Below are positions 33,839-45,600 of a stretch of DNA of 64,000 nucleotides, in pieces (position 1 is the first letter of the stretch; each line of letters begins with the position of its first letter). Origin of the DNA: Hirundichthys speculiger (lineage: Eukaryota > Chordata > Actinopteri > Beloniformes > Exocoetidae); assembly GCA_018398805.1 (NCBI GenBank), contig JAGFBZ010000863.1:1242501-1306500 (forward strand), written 5' to 3'. Made by a program: the position numbers and the translations under genes. The notes beneath the pieces were generated by a model. That model worked only from the letters and a program-made list of their open reading frames with translations. It did not search any database and was not told the origin of the DNA.

Positions 33839-34015
33839 CATGTATTACAGGTAGGTACAATCGAGCTGCATACTCCTCTTCATGCTCCTCCTCCTCTTCT
33901 TTGTCTGAGTCTGGCTCAGTATTGTTTCTTAACAGTGGGTTGTCATGTAGATGAGACTGTGGATGTGATTGGTCAATGACAGGTGATGAGCAGGAGGGAG
34001 AGGGCATGGGAGAAC
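33839..34015 (-). CDS. tenm3: Teneurin cassette exon, acidic intracellular segment (177 nt)
   Basis: The acceptor is TTTCATAG before 34015, after a pyrimidine-rich stretch; the donor is CATG|GTAAAG after 33839. The length is 59 codons, phase 1 at both ends, so it can be skipped without a frameshift. The translation, with the first codon completed by the previous exon, runs SPMPSPSCSSPVIDQSHPQ, then HDNPLLRNNTEPDSDKEE, an unbroken Glu run, then EYAARLYLPVIH. It aligns in character with the alternatively used segment that precedes the Pro/His-rich exon in TENM2 (PLL..NT...D.EEF...YLLR). The next exon would give ..VIHEQPLNHH if joined as predicted. It is on the same strand and compatible in phase with 13750-14017. 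Paralogue uncertain; a cassette role is inferred from phase and the TENM2 comparison. Confidence 0.75.
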
Positions 34016-34097
34016 CTATGAAAGAACACAACCAAGAAGTGGAAAAGAACATTTATGATCAATTAAATAAAATAAAGAACATCATAACACGATGAAA

Positions 34098-34143
34098 AAT
34101 AATAATAATAATGATAATAATAATAATAATAATAATAATAAAA
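34098..34143. repeat. (AAT)n microsatellite
   Basis: AAT units with one GAT interruption. Confidence 0.95.
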
Positions 34144-34144
34144 T

Positions 34145-35620
34145 GAATGAGAAATGAAGTATGGTGATGTTTGTTGATGGCGTGACAAAAAAAAGAAAAA
34201 AAAACCTTCTACTCGTCTCACACCCCTTTTGACTAGTTTGAAGCAGGTGTCAGTCTAGAGTTGGTTACCCTATCCTACCTGTTTTCCCCAGGTCTGAGGA
34301 CCAAAGACAACTGGTTAATGCTGCACATCATGATGTCAAAAAACATCAGTTCCAACATCATCTGTATGTCATTTGACTCTCCCTTGTATTTTAAATGTAG
34401 AGGACTGCATCGCCGGGAGAGCTTACTAACGCAAACAGGGTATAAAAACATTATTGCAAGCAGGATTAATGTACCAGCTGGTTATATTAAGATTGCAACT
34501 GTGAATTAATTACATAGGCTAGAAATCACAAAGGCCCACCAGTGATATTACTGCTAAAAACTGTACTCACCTGCCCTCAAAGGGCATAGTTTAATAAAAT
34601 ACAATGCTCCGTCACTCAGTGACTTGTGATTTAAAGAGAAGTTGGTCCAAGTTGTTGAAGTGTGTAAATGTTCAGTCTGAACATCAGGAAGAGTTGCTAT
34701 TAGTCGTGATGACTTGAGAGCAGATTCACAAGCAGAGTGTAAAAAAATCAATTGTGTATCGACATGGTAACCTTGGCATTTAGTGACTCCTGAATGCTAA
34801 ATCACCCTGATCTCTCCCTGTGCAAGTGCATATTTGTTTTTGGTAGTCTGCATGTGTTCTGCCCAGACAGATGGCTTTGTCCAGACTTATTTTTCACCTG
34901 TGTGCTGGCTGAAAAGTAGGCAATTTGAAGTTGAAAAGCAGGAAACAAAAATCATCGACAACACTTTTGGCTACCTCTACATTTTTTCCTTAGTTGTATC
35001 TTTTTCATCTCATCATTTCTTATACAACAGATTTGTCATCAAGGAGAGATAAACTAAAATACAAATTTAGAGTAAAGCAATAAGAACAGCAATCTTGTCC
35101 CACTGAGCTCTTACATCTGGTGAAAGAAATTTCTGTCATTTACAAAAATTATTGTTTTAGAAGTGGTCATCTTCTTAAACATCAATCCGCCAAGGTCTTT
35201 TTCTTTTCACTGACATAAACAGAGACACTAAAATTCAAGAACAGACTCGATGCCCTCATGGCAGTCAACAGAGCTTTAACCAAGTATTACAAAAAAACAG
35301 ACTCATGGTTGTACTCAGTTCTATAACATTTCAGCCGAGCAAATGAAAAAAAAAATCATTCAAACAGGAGCTTCAATGGCAATATGAGGGTCATCCGTGC
35401 ATTCAGATCACACTGGGAAATCCTAAAGGAAATGTCTTTACTCACAGCAGCAGAGGCAGGATACCATTGAAAGGTTATTAAGGTAGTCTACATTATTTAG
35501 AAGCTGATATCATTAATTATCAAAAATTCCTGTGACATTCTTCCTTGATGATCTTATGTTTGTGGCTACTGAAAAAAAGAAAAAAAAAAAAAAAAAACAA
35601 ACTTACCACTTTTCTATTCT
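34145..35620. other. Teneurin intron, no gene recognised
   Basis: Only A-runs (34190-34204, 35571-35597). No coding or transposon signal recognised. Confidence 0.5.
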
Positions 35621-36762
35621 AGGGTCATTCCACCTCAAATCAGCAGATTAGAAAAAAAATTCCCGCATGACCATCTCTGATTTACTTGATATTTTTTTCT
35701 TATGAACTTTGACTATAATGTAGTAACTTTGTGCAATATTAGCCTGGTACTACCAATAACTTCGGATTTATAAATTTTTGAAAAAGTGCCCGTACGGCCA
35801 TTTTCGTGACATTCCTAAATTATTACCATTTTTGAGGGGCTGTATCTTTAAAACCGTACAAGCTAGAGAGCTGATTTTTTTTATGCTGTTAGTCCTGTAT
35901 GTGCACTCTGTATGGGGTCAGTTTCAGGTGTCTATTCATTGCTGTTTGTTTTAAAATAAATTTCAAACATCCAAAATAAATTTCACTCGCTTTATGCGGT
36001 TCACATTTCAAGTCCTCATTTGGACCCCTTGTAATAGTAGCTGAGACTTACTTTTTTTTTTGAACAATCTCCTTCTCCTATAGAATAAAAATGCATAAAG
36101 AATTTGCAGAAACAATTGTATTTTAGTTCTCATATGACCCAGCAAAAAACGAATTTCGCATTTTATTGTCGATATTAAATTGGCAATTGACAAAATATGA
36201 CAAGATGTACCAAAACACTAAATATACTACCAGAAAGGTGATGACAATATCTGTTTATATACAAAGTTTCAAGTTGGTACTAAGTCTCTAAGTTACCTAG
36301 AAAAAATTCTTAAATCGAGCATTTTTGCCGTTTTTCGAATTATTGAGAACTTGTAGAAAAGCACCAGAGAAAGTTTTCAATGTACATTTCAGTATACAGG
36401 CTGTACTTCTGCATTGTATTGTCTTGTCTGGACATGTTTGCTGATCTCAAATGGACAAGGCCTTTTAAACAAAATAGTTTGCTGCATGTTTTATTCCTCC
36501 CTGTCCATGCTGTGTGAAAGTTTGGTGAATGACTCAAGCAAAAGTGCTTTGTGATTTATACTAGATAAACATGATCAATTGTGTAGCAAAATTACCAGTA
36601 CTGGTAGTGCTATGCTGAATTGCCACAGCTGAGGTTTTAACATATTAATAAATGTGTAAATATAGAACTTATAGTAACAAAAGTGCCTTGGCATTCAGTG
36701 CATGACATCATGCTTATGTCATCAGAAAATTCAGTGAGCTGTTCAGTTGATTGTCATTGTAG

Positions 36763-37205
36763 ACCAAGCTTCAAAATCGAATGCAGTGAATGTGAAATCT
36801 TTGAAGATGGCAGAGAACCTGGATACTTGTACAATTGGGAAAAAACTTTGTTCAGAACAGGATTGCAATAACTGGACTTTGTCCAAAGTCTGAAACGGTC
36901 AGTATAATTTTGGTGTTATTATGTGCCAGCTTGATGTTCATTCCTATATTCATATAATTAAATGATGCAGGAGTAGGGTACAATACCTCATATTATCATA
37001 ATTATTTTCTTACAGTTCAAAGGAGTTGATCAATGTACAGGATTTATCTGAACATGACCGAGAAATGCTGCTTCACAGGTGTGGATTTGATGGACTCCCA
37101 TCAGAAGCAAACATCTGTCTGCATCACAAGAAAAAAATGCCTAGTTTTTGCACTTATTGTATTATTAACCAATTTTTTTTCTGCAATTCAATTTGCAACC
37201 CTTAA
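36763..37205 (+). pseudogene. Two exon-like remnants inside the long-TIR element
   Basis: Exon-like piece 1 (36763-36897): acceptor TTGTCATTGTAG, then DQASKSNAVNV, NLDTCTIGKKLCSEQDCNNW and TLSKV, then a stop close to a possible donor (GTCAGT at 36898). Piece 2 (37016 on): acceptor TTTTCTTACAG, then SKELINVQDLSEHDREML then LHRCGFDGLPSEANICLHH, then KKKM, open to 37205. Cys and His spacing (C-x(4)-C-x(4)-C, then C-x(11)-C-x(2)-H-H) suggests a zinc-binding protein. It resembles uncharacterised Cys-rich proteins encoded by fish transposons, which I cannot name. A strong donor CAG|GTGAGC at 37250 and a 26-nt exon-like unit at 37721-37746 in the right arm suggest a longer spliced gene. The internal stop indicates decay. 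Confidence 0.5.
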
Positions 37206-37720
37206 AGTTGATTTGGAATGGTCTCTACAGCACTCCATGGAGACTTGCAGGTGAGCCTATGCTTGTACTTGGGTCTACAAAAAAGAAGTGCTGCCGAGAC
37301 TTTTGAACTTGTCACTCTCGATTATTATCAACCATCACTTTCTGCAGCTAAATGTTTTTCTTCACTGATCCTCATTCCATATCAAGATTCCATATCAAGA
37401 TATTTGCCATTTGTGAAATTTAAAGTTCTCCACACAAAACAAGTATATTCTTGAAATTTCCGAAAAACGGCAAAAACGCTCGATTTCAGAATTTTTTCTA
37501 GGTAACTTAGAGACTTAGTACCAACTTGAAACTTTGTATATAAACAGATATTGTCATTACCTTTCTGGTAGTATATTTAGTTTTTTGGTACATCTTGTCA
37601 TATTTTGTTAATTGCCAATTGAATATCGACAATGAAATGCAAAGTTCGTTTTTTGCTGGGTCATATGAGAACTAAAATACAATTGTTTCTGCAAATTCTT
37701 TATGTATTTTTATTCTATAG

Positions 37721-37746
37721 GAGAAGGAGATTGTTCAACAAAAAAA
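37721..37746 (+). other. 26-nt exon-like unit in the right inverted arm
   Basis: TTTTATTCTATAG precedes it and GTAAGTCTC follows, giving consensus acceptor and donor 26 nt apart. The mirrored copy exists on the minus strand of the left arm near 36047-36080. Confidence 0.35.
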
Positions 37747-38293
37747 GTAAGTCTCAGCTACTATTACAAGGGGTCCAAATGGGGACTTGAAATGTGAACC
37801 GCACAAAGCGAGTGAAATTTAATTTGGATGTTTGAAATTTATTTTAAAACAAACAGCAATGAATAGACACCTGAAACTGACCCCATACAGAGTGCACATA
37901 CAGGACTAACAGCATAAAAAAAAATCAGCTCTCTAGCTTGTACGGTTTTAAAGATACAGCCCCTCAAAAATGGTAATAATTTAGGAATGTCACGAAAATG
38001 GCCGTACGGGCACTTTTTCAAAAATTTATAAATCCGAAGTTATTGGTAGTACCAGGCTAATATTGCACAAAGTTACTACATTATATTCAAAGTTCATAAG
38101 AAAAAAATATCAAGCAAATCAGAGATGGTCATGCGGGAAGGTCCTGTTGAATTGAGGTGGAATGACCCTTCTATCAGTTCTGCATACCATACCCCTTCGT
38201 CACACGCTTACATTTATGGGGCTATATGAATGACGGCTGGCTTGATCGCAGTAGAATATCTACATACTTTTCTGATGCAAATGTGACATGCCA

Positions 38294-39007
38294 TTAGTGT
38301 CCGACCGATTATCGTTCACCGATATATCTGGGCCCGATAGAACGGCTCCCGTTCTGTCGGAGGTTCTATCGTATCAGTGAAATGTCTCGCCGATAGAAAA
38401 AAAAATGTGACAAATAATAAAGTGCTGGTGTAATGATTTATTTTGTCCAGCAGAGCGCGCTGTGCTCAGCTCACGTTTCAGTCCCTCCCCCACTTTACTC
38501 TTCACCACATCACCTCACCTCATCGCCAAAATTCTGACCGGACCAGCACCATCGCAAGAGTTTTTCCCTCTTGCCACAAGCAACGTTAAGTTAGTTAACA
38601 AAATAGGCTAAGTAACTGTTAACAGGATCATTATAGGCCACATTTCATTGCCCCTTTCAACATGAAAGTGTCCCCGGCCAAGACCCCCGTGTGTAGGCTA
38701 ATTATTAATTAGTAGCCTAACTACGAGGTAACTTTACCATCCGCCTCGTAGCATTAGCTGGTGTCTCGTAGCATTAGCTACATGAATGACGTTAGCAGAG
38801 TTAAGGGATCAGTTCATGTTTAAGTAGAAAAAACTAAAACAGCTCAACACATGACATGCCATCGGTATAATTGTGGATTCATTGTCCTGTGTTAATTTCC
38901 CCGTGTTTGCACAAAAGCACAGAAGGGTACAGTTTAATACAAATGCGTGGTTAAAAGGATTGATAAATCCAAGCAAGCACTAGTCGTTCGGCTGCACCGT
39001 ACAATGC
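38294..39007. mobile_element. hAT-like terminus and adjoining sequence
   Basis: TTAGTGTCCGACCGATTATC then CACCGATATATCTGGG is typical of one hAT end. Downstream sequence is CG-richer than the surroundings. The matching right end was not found, so the true extent is uncertain; it may reach past 39750 and include the fold-back below. Confidence 0.45.
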
Positions 39008-39703
39008 ATTTACAGTCAAACATAATAAAAGATATCGAGACAGGTAACGTCTAGATAAGTGATAGGAGGAGACATACAAAGCACGGGAGAGAAGAAGACA
39101 AGGAGGAGACCACTATTGTATTTCTATGGATATAAAAAAAAACTTTATCGCACAAATTATTATGAAGTAACGTGACGATGAGGAAGATTACGGATTTGGG
39201 AATAATAACACCTGTGGATTATAACGTTTTAAATCTGAGATTTGAGCCTGACTGAAGGCTGTGAAAATCGGGAGGTAAGGTAAGAAATATTTCTGTGGAT
39301 ATTTCAGCTGTGACTCTGACTGAGCAGTCAGACGGTGTCTGCTGCTGTGGACTGATGGGAGCTTTAGGTGAATAGGTCCGCGTGATAATAGTGGTTGTGC
39401 TTCGTTTTGAATTTTTGACAGTTATAAGACTGTTTAAGAAAGCTCACATCAGATCATTATTGTGCTGCAGTTGAAATCTGTCGGCTCGAAGACGTCTTTT
39501 CAGTGCTGCTATCCGGCGCAGCAGTGGATTAAAACGGGCTGTTCGCTCGTGGCTTTAAACACTGTATAAACTTTTTACATCCCTAAGAAATACAATAGTG
39601 GTCTCCTTCTCCTTGTCTTCTCTCCTGTGCTTTGTGTGCCTCCTCCCATCACTGTTTTAGTCGTTACCTGTCTAGATATCTTTTATTATTTTTACTGTAA
39701 ATG
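39008..39703. repeat. Fold-back: ~118-bp inverted arms around ~460 bp
   Basis: The left arm (39008-39125) carries GATATCGAGACAGGTAACG and GGAGACCACTATTGTATTTC. The right arm (39586-39703) carries the reverse complement, with GAAATACAATAGTGGTCTCC and CGTTACCTGTCTAGATATC. A few mismatches and small indels separate them. The loop has no recognised coding content. Confidence 0.8.
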
Positions 39704-40446
39704 ATTGGTTATGATTGGTACTGTATGAGCGTCACATGCGAGGGTCAGGCAATATAAAGAGCTTCTTTTTTTTTTCTCCTTAATGCTTTTATTTATCATG
39801 TTTAGAGGGGATGTCCATTTAGTAAACCATCACAATTTATTTGACTGTTTCATGTCCTCTTGAAGCGTTATTCTCAGGTTCAGTACTAGCTGCTACATTA
39901 TTTTATTTTTATGTGCAAATCTGCTGTCTGTGTCATTCCACTTTTTTCTTTTTGCTTGACTGAAAAACTACAAATGTTCGGTGTAATTTAAAAAACATTA
40001 AAGTTAAGCTTTTTTCTTCTTCTTTTCTCTTTTTTTTCAGGTGTTCAGAGGGCTGAAATTATAATAAATAGTGTCACTCGTGATGGAACAATACAGCTTT
40101 GTGGGAGAAACTGTTTTGATATTTCGATCTATTTTTGAGACTCATTTCTACTCAGCTGATAACCACACGTATATTAGAAGAAGCTTTCAATTCAATCTGA
40201 ATCTAAATATCAACTAAAGCCTTTAGATAGTCCATTTTTAATGTGTAAGTGTGCTCACTTTCACTGTCAGGGAAGTGAGAGACAAAAAACAAAAAACAAC
40301 ACGTTTTGTCTGGTAAAGCTAAGTTACTGAGTCCTTCTTCCAGCTTCAGTATGTGATTACTACTGACACTGTAAAGCAAGTGGCATGTGTGTCAGGATAA
40401 TTTATTATTGATTTACAGCCTACCATTTGTAAGAACTAATATTTAA

Positions 40447-41530
40447 ATTAGTGGCACGACAAAATAAAAAAAATTGATCTGATTCATTAGAGGCTTTGTA
40501 ATGAATAAATCATGATTAATCACATTTTTAAGAAACAGCAATATTTGACACAAGAAGTCACATTTTTCAATTCAAATACATTTTTGTTGATGACTGAATA
40601 AGCCCGTAGACATGTGAAAAATGATCATTTTTCATCTGTCTACTAAAGTCACAGATAAGTGCAAACAAAGTGTAATTATAGTTGTTATATTCAACTTTTT
40701 AACACTTTCAATGTCCTGAAAACAACATTTCAAGTAAATTTCAGGGAACCCTGACACAAACAGTGGTAAACCAACAAATAAACAAAAGATAAATAAAAAG
40801 ATTCCATTTCTACATTAAAAAAAAAATAAATAAAAAAATAAAAAACAAGAACACAAAAACATCTGAAAGGCCGTAACAGTTGTCTGGAGGATGCAGTTCA
40901 GACTCTGCAGTGTACTTGATAGCATCACAGCTCAGCTAGCACGCTAACACGTATTCATAAACATCTACAATTTAACTGAATATAAAATTAACACGACTCA
41001 GAACAGACCATGAACTCTTCTGGCAAAAATGTCTATAACCGTTATTTTATATGATGTGGGTTTAATGGGTTTAATGCTTTTGTATTTCAGTCGTGTTATA
41101 AATAAAGTTTGGTGGAGGTAAACAGAAAAAAACTCTCAAGACATCAGAGGAATTTTTCAAACAGGCTCCATCTGGATCCTTCAAGCACAAGTACAAGAAC
41201 TATATTATCTCATGAAAACATCTTAAAATTACATTTTCTTACAAAATGACAAATTTATAATGTTCCCTTTTACTACTTTCTGCCATACTTTTCTGCCATT
41301 GCTGTGACTTGCTGATGCTAAATGCATTCACTGCTAACCGGTGCGTCGTGTTAACAGCTGGCAAATGAATTTTAGGTGAATTACCGACACCTACCAGACT
41401 GGATGCTGCACATCAGTGCTACTGGTGTTTCACTAAAAAAATAAAATAAGGAAATGTTTTTTTTTAACTCATTATTTTTTCCTGTAATTAATTCATCAAA
41501 ATTAATGTGTTAAAGTCCCCTAGCCCTAAT
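40447..41530. mobile_element. Probable hAT-like nonautonomous element
   Basis: Left ATTAGTGGCACGACAAAA and right (reverse complement) ATTAGGGCTAGGGGAC are weakly inverted. AAATCATGATTAATCACATT inside the left end resembles hAT subterminal sequence. A short open stretch near 41106-41210 reads KFGGGKQKKTLKTSEEF then FKQAPSGSFKHKYKNYI, of unknown meaning. Confidence 0.4.
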
Positions 41531-42570
41531 TAAAATACATGCTCAACTTAGTATTCTTGTTTTAATTTGTTTTTAATTTCACATATCATTGTCTTGTTTT
41601 TTTAAACTGAAGAACCTGTAGTTCTACTTTAGTCCTACGTTTTAGGGGCCAGATCCATGAATGAAAGGTACACATAGAAACATGTGTACAGCTTTTCCTC
41701 CACAAACATTGGTGTTTATATTGGAAGAATGAGCACATATAATTCATTCTTCAAATGGGAAAGAAATGAAACTTTGTGAGACTCACTTATTGAAATGTCC
41801 AAAGCTTGAATGTTCTGTTTACCTATAATTTGTGTGACTGTGATGGTTATTTCAATTGTCTCTGTGTGTGGCTATGATGGACTGGTGACTTGTAGCTGTG
41901 AGGCAGTCACAAGTCTGGATCTTTTCCACCTCATAATACAAAGCTCAAAATACAAAATTAAATGCCTTTTCCACATGCACTCCTTTCCATTAATCTGTTG
42001 GCAATTTAATGAGTGTCATAGATAAATGAGCATCCTGGAGCTTTTCTGTAACAATCTGCAATTTCAGTCTTGATCGTGTGGGATGGTAACATTTACATAT
42101 CGCTAACAGATAGGTGCCTATTTCTTTTTTTTTTAAGAGAAAAATTGATCTAAGTGATCATGTAACTGGATAAATGACGACACGCAGTATTACTGTTTCT
42201 CATCCCATTTTTGCCTCCATCACACGCAGACATTAAAGCATCAACATTGAGGAGGCAACGAAAAAGCACAGAGTGCAAAACTGCCTTTTTTTTTTTTTTT
42301 AAATACAGAGACTTGTTAAGTACCTTTTAATTTTTTTTTTTTTTTTTTTGGGGGGGGGGGAGAAATGTAAAACGCACAAAAGGAAAATCACCCTCAATTG
42401 TTCTAGAGGTCATCTCGTTCCCTTTCATCCCCCTTCCATCATTATATCCTTTCCTTTTTATGAGTGTGTAAGATCTGTCAGCCTTTTGTTCAAGTGGACT
42501 AAAGTATGAGCCAGTGCTAAGCCACTCTGTCCCCTGGGTACAATTACAGTAACAACTATGATGACAGAAA
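41531..42570. other. Teneurin intron with T and G homopolymers
   Basis: T-run 42286-42300, then a T-run joined directly to a G-run at about 42331-42360. No gene recognised. Confidence 0.55.
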
Positions 42571-42579
42571 GACACTTAC

Positions 42580-42621
42580 TTTCACCATCTAGTAACACAC
42601 TCTCAGGAATACCATCTTGGT
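42580..42621 (-). CDS. Candidate 42-nt teneurin micro-exon
   Basis: On the minus strand a long pyrimidine tract (CTGTTTCTTTTCTTCACTC) leads to acceptor GCGTGCAG before 42621, and a consensus donor GAAA|GTAAGT follows 42580. Length 42 nt, phase 1 at both ends. In the frame required by the downstream teneurin exons it reads (D)QDGIPESVLLDGE with no stop; the frame starting on its first base has a stop. It lies upstream of the 177-nt exon in the right order and phase. Joined to that exon the junction codon would be Ser (A|GT); joined directly to 13750-14017 it would be Lys (A|AA). I do not recall this peptide in a described teneurin, so identity rests on splice signals, phase and position. Confidence 0.5.
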
Positions 42622-45600
42622 CTGCACGCGAGTGAAGAAAAGAAACAGATTATTCTGATTTCATATTTATTTTGTTTTGAATTCCAATGAAACTGTGATT
42701 AGTTAATGACCAAGACAGTAAAGCAAATCTCAGGGACAGAACTAAAATGTTTTAGGTTCTTTCTGTGGTTTATGGGAACTAGCTAGTCTTGCTGTGGTGT
42801 TTGGCATGAAAGGTGTTATATTGCTAGGCTAAAAAGGAGAAGAAATGTTGACTAATCAACATTTCCATCAGTTACTGAAGTGTATAATAAACCACACGTA
42901 CACACAGATGAACATGTAAACACAGTGGCTTCTCCCCTGACATAATTTTTATTTTTATTTTTTATTTTTGCCTGCTAATGTGGCCTCTAGAGAAATGATT
43001 TGTGAATCCAGTATGAATTAAGCTGATCCACAGAGGACACTGCAACAGAGAGCAATATGTTACACTCTATTTCAACAGATACATGCTGTACGCATGTTAA
43101 GTGAGACCAAATCAATCAGACATTCTGATCTCCTTATCTGATGAAATCAGCATCATATATATTATTTAACTGATGCATTAATTGTTGAGCTTCTTCAAGT
43201 CATACAAGTTAGAGTAAAAACAGCTTTTGATATGTGCATTTTTGTGGGAGTATTTTAGTAGTTTGAACTGTTACCTCACAGCAAGAAAGTGGCTAAATTG
43301 ACCTTAAATTGAGTGTGTGTGTGTGAGTGTTGTTTTCTGTATTTTTTTATAGTAACCCTGTGGTGAATCGATGGCCTGTCCAGGTTGTGCTTCACAGTTT
43401 GCCCGGTGTGATCTGAATTAGGCTCTGGACCCTTAGAAACCCTTCTTATTGGCAGCAGTAATTGAGGATCATAAATGTAAATGGTCAGCACTTTCTTTTT
43501 ATCCTTGTTTCAGGTTTGAACAAAGAGCTTTACAGTGTATTTGCCATTCCCTCATTTCATTCCACACTCATACGGCGGTTCTCATTGTATATGCACTATA
43601 TATATATTGTATGTAGTGCTTTTGTTTTTACACTTGACCACTGCTGAACATTCAGGAGCAATGTAGGGTTCATTGTCTGGCCAAAGCAAACTTTATTTGG
43701 TGGGAGAACTGGACTGAACCAGGGTGTTGAGTCCTGCTGACAGTCTCTGCACTTAAACAACTGCAAGATGCTACCTTCGTAAAAAGTTGGCATTTCAACC
43801 TAAAAGTCATTATTAATCAGTACTCTAGTCCTTTTGGTGAGGTCAGCCTGATTCACTTCAGGATCAGTAAAATATCCAAGGCTTTTTATTTCCGAATTAA
43901 CTTCAGCGTGGTTTTACAATTATATTCCAACTAACTCATTCAAGTAAATCTTGAGAAAGACGTATGAATAAGGGTCACAATAACAAAAATACTCACTGTT
44001 GACAGGGTGCTAGTGCCAGCTCATTTTTGAGTCCTTAAAAAGTCCCTTGGCCTTTAAACCATAAACTCCCTTGGCTGGAAAGCAATCAAAGTTCCTGACC
44101 CAGCTAGAAGCAGTGCAGCCAGGGACTGAATTCAAGTCCCTGTGGTGGTGAATAGTTTTGACTTTTTTTCTGCTCTGCTCGGGAGGCTTCACAATACTCA
44201 GATGAGCTTAAGTTCTATATTTCCTACTGAGGCAAAAATAAAGTGCACTTTGTATTTATTGGTTTTGGAGCTCCTCCTGATACTGATGAATTTAACTGTA
44301 AATGACTTTTGGGTTTAGCTGGTTTGTAATTACATTACTCATCATTGCATTACGTTAAAGTCTGTAACCCAGTGCTTCATCGCTATCTTTTATAGTTTAA
44401 TGACATGCAATGTTTACTTCAGATGCTTTATAGTTGTGTGTGTGTGTGTGTGTGTGTGTGAATATTTCTGATCTGAGGATCTGGAAAATCATTACTCTCT
44501 TCATATATTGTCTTTTCAGCAGTATGATCAAGCTTGTGTCTTTTATTATGGAGAGTATGAACAGCCAACTTTGCCTGAGGGCCAGATGTCTGCTTCATTC
44601 TGCCCACAGGAGAGCAAAGACTCTCTGTGTGCATATATGTCTGTTCACAGCCATGGTTTTAAAATGTGTATATGCAACCTGGTACAAAAAGAAAACAATC
44701 CATTTCCCATAATCATATCAGCTGAGAACAACAGTGACAAGCTAGGTCATGAATACACAAAAAATGGATACTTTGACTTGAGTGAGCCCTACTTTTGCCT
44801 TAAGGCTGACAATGACCTCCAAGTGAAAATGTATTTTGCATGTGTGTCTGTGTGTATTCTGTTTGTGTGTGTCTGAACTTAGAGCGTTCCCTCAGGGTCT
44901 CATCTCCTTCATCAAGTATACAAGTGCCAGTGGGGAAGTAAATCTGAAAAAGCCAAATGTGTAAATGTAGACAGATGGCAGTATTAGCATAGCTCTGGAA
45001 CAGTACTGACAAAGTAGCAAACAAAATGCAGAGAACATATTTTTGCAATTAGAACTATGAGTGTTTAATTCAAACAGCCTGTCTGCTTCCCCTTGCAGTG
45101 GTTATCCCTCTGTTTGAGAGGGACACCTGCTCACTGCCCATGAAACTAAGGAAGGAATGATTGTTATGGGCCAGGCAAGGACAAGAGATACCGTTTCTGT
45201 CAGTGTCACAGTTATAATTTCTTCCAGGAAATTCATGCAGTAAAGGTCTTATCACAAGAAATTAGTCCAAAATAATTTAATCAATAGTCATTAAAATTAC
45301 ATCACAAGAACCATTTGGATTTTTAATAAAAAGAAGTGGAGATAAACTCAGAAGTGGAGTTCTCCTGTAGCTATTTTGCACAACGGAGGCTTCATATCCT
45401 GCTCAAATAAATAGTGTAGTAAATTATATAGATAAACAAGAAACGTTTGTGCTCACCTTATATCTGCACAAAGAGCAGCAGGTAGATGCCAACAGTTAAG
45501 TAATACAGGTCATGGATTCTGGACTTTTTATTTAAATGGGAAACAGCTTTCAACTATGTCACTATTAGTATGAAGCTACAAGCCAACTCCAGTAACACAA

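Larger units (their letters stand above)
35621..38169 (+). mobile_element. 2.5-kb DNA transposon with ~0.7-kb terminal inverted repeats
   Basis: Left arm 35621-36337 (717 bp) and right arm 37461-38169 (709 bp) are inverted copies, mid-90s percent identical by eye, starting AGGGTCATTCCACCTCAA at both ends. The interior (36338-37460, 1123 bp) is unique and has exon-like remnants on the plus strand. Flanks TCTATTCT (35613-35620) and TCTATCAG (38170-38177) share TCTAT, possibly an eroded 8-bp target duplication. I do not recognise the superfamily; arms this long with an 8-bp duplication would be unusual for hAT. It sits in the intron between the 42-nt and 177-nt teneurin exons. Confidence 0.85.

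Noticed and set aside
44508..44876. 122-codon plus-strand open frame after a GT repeat
   Set aside because: No recognisable domain or splice context. Open stretches this long are expected by chance in a 64-kb six-frame scan.
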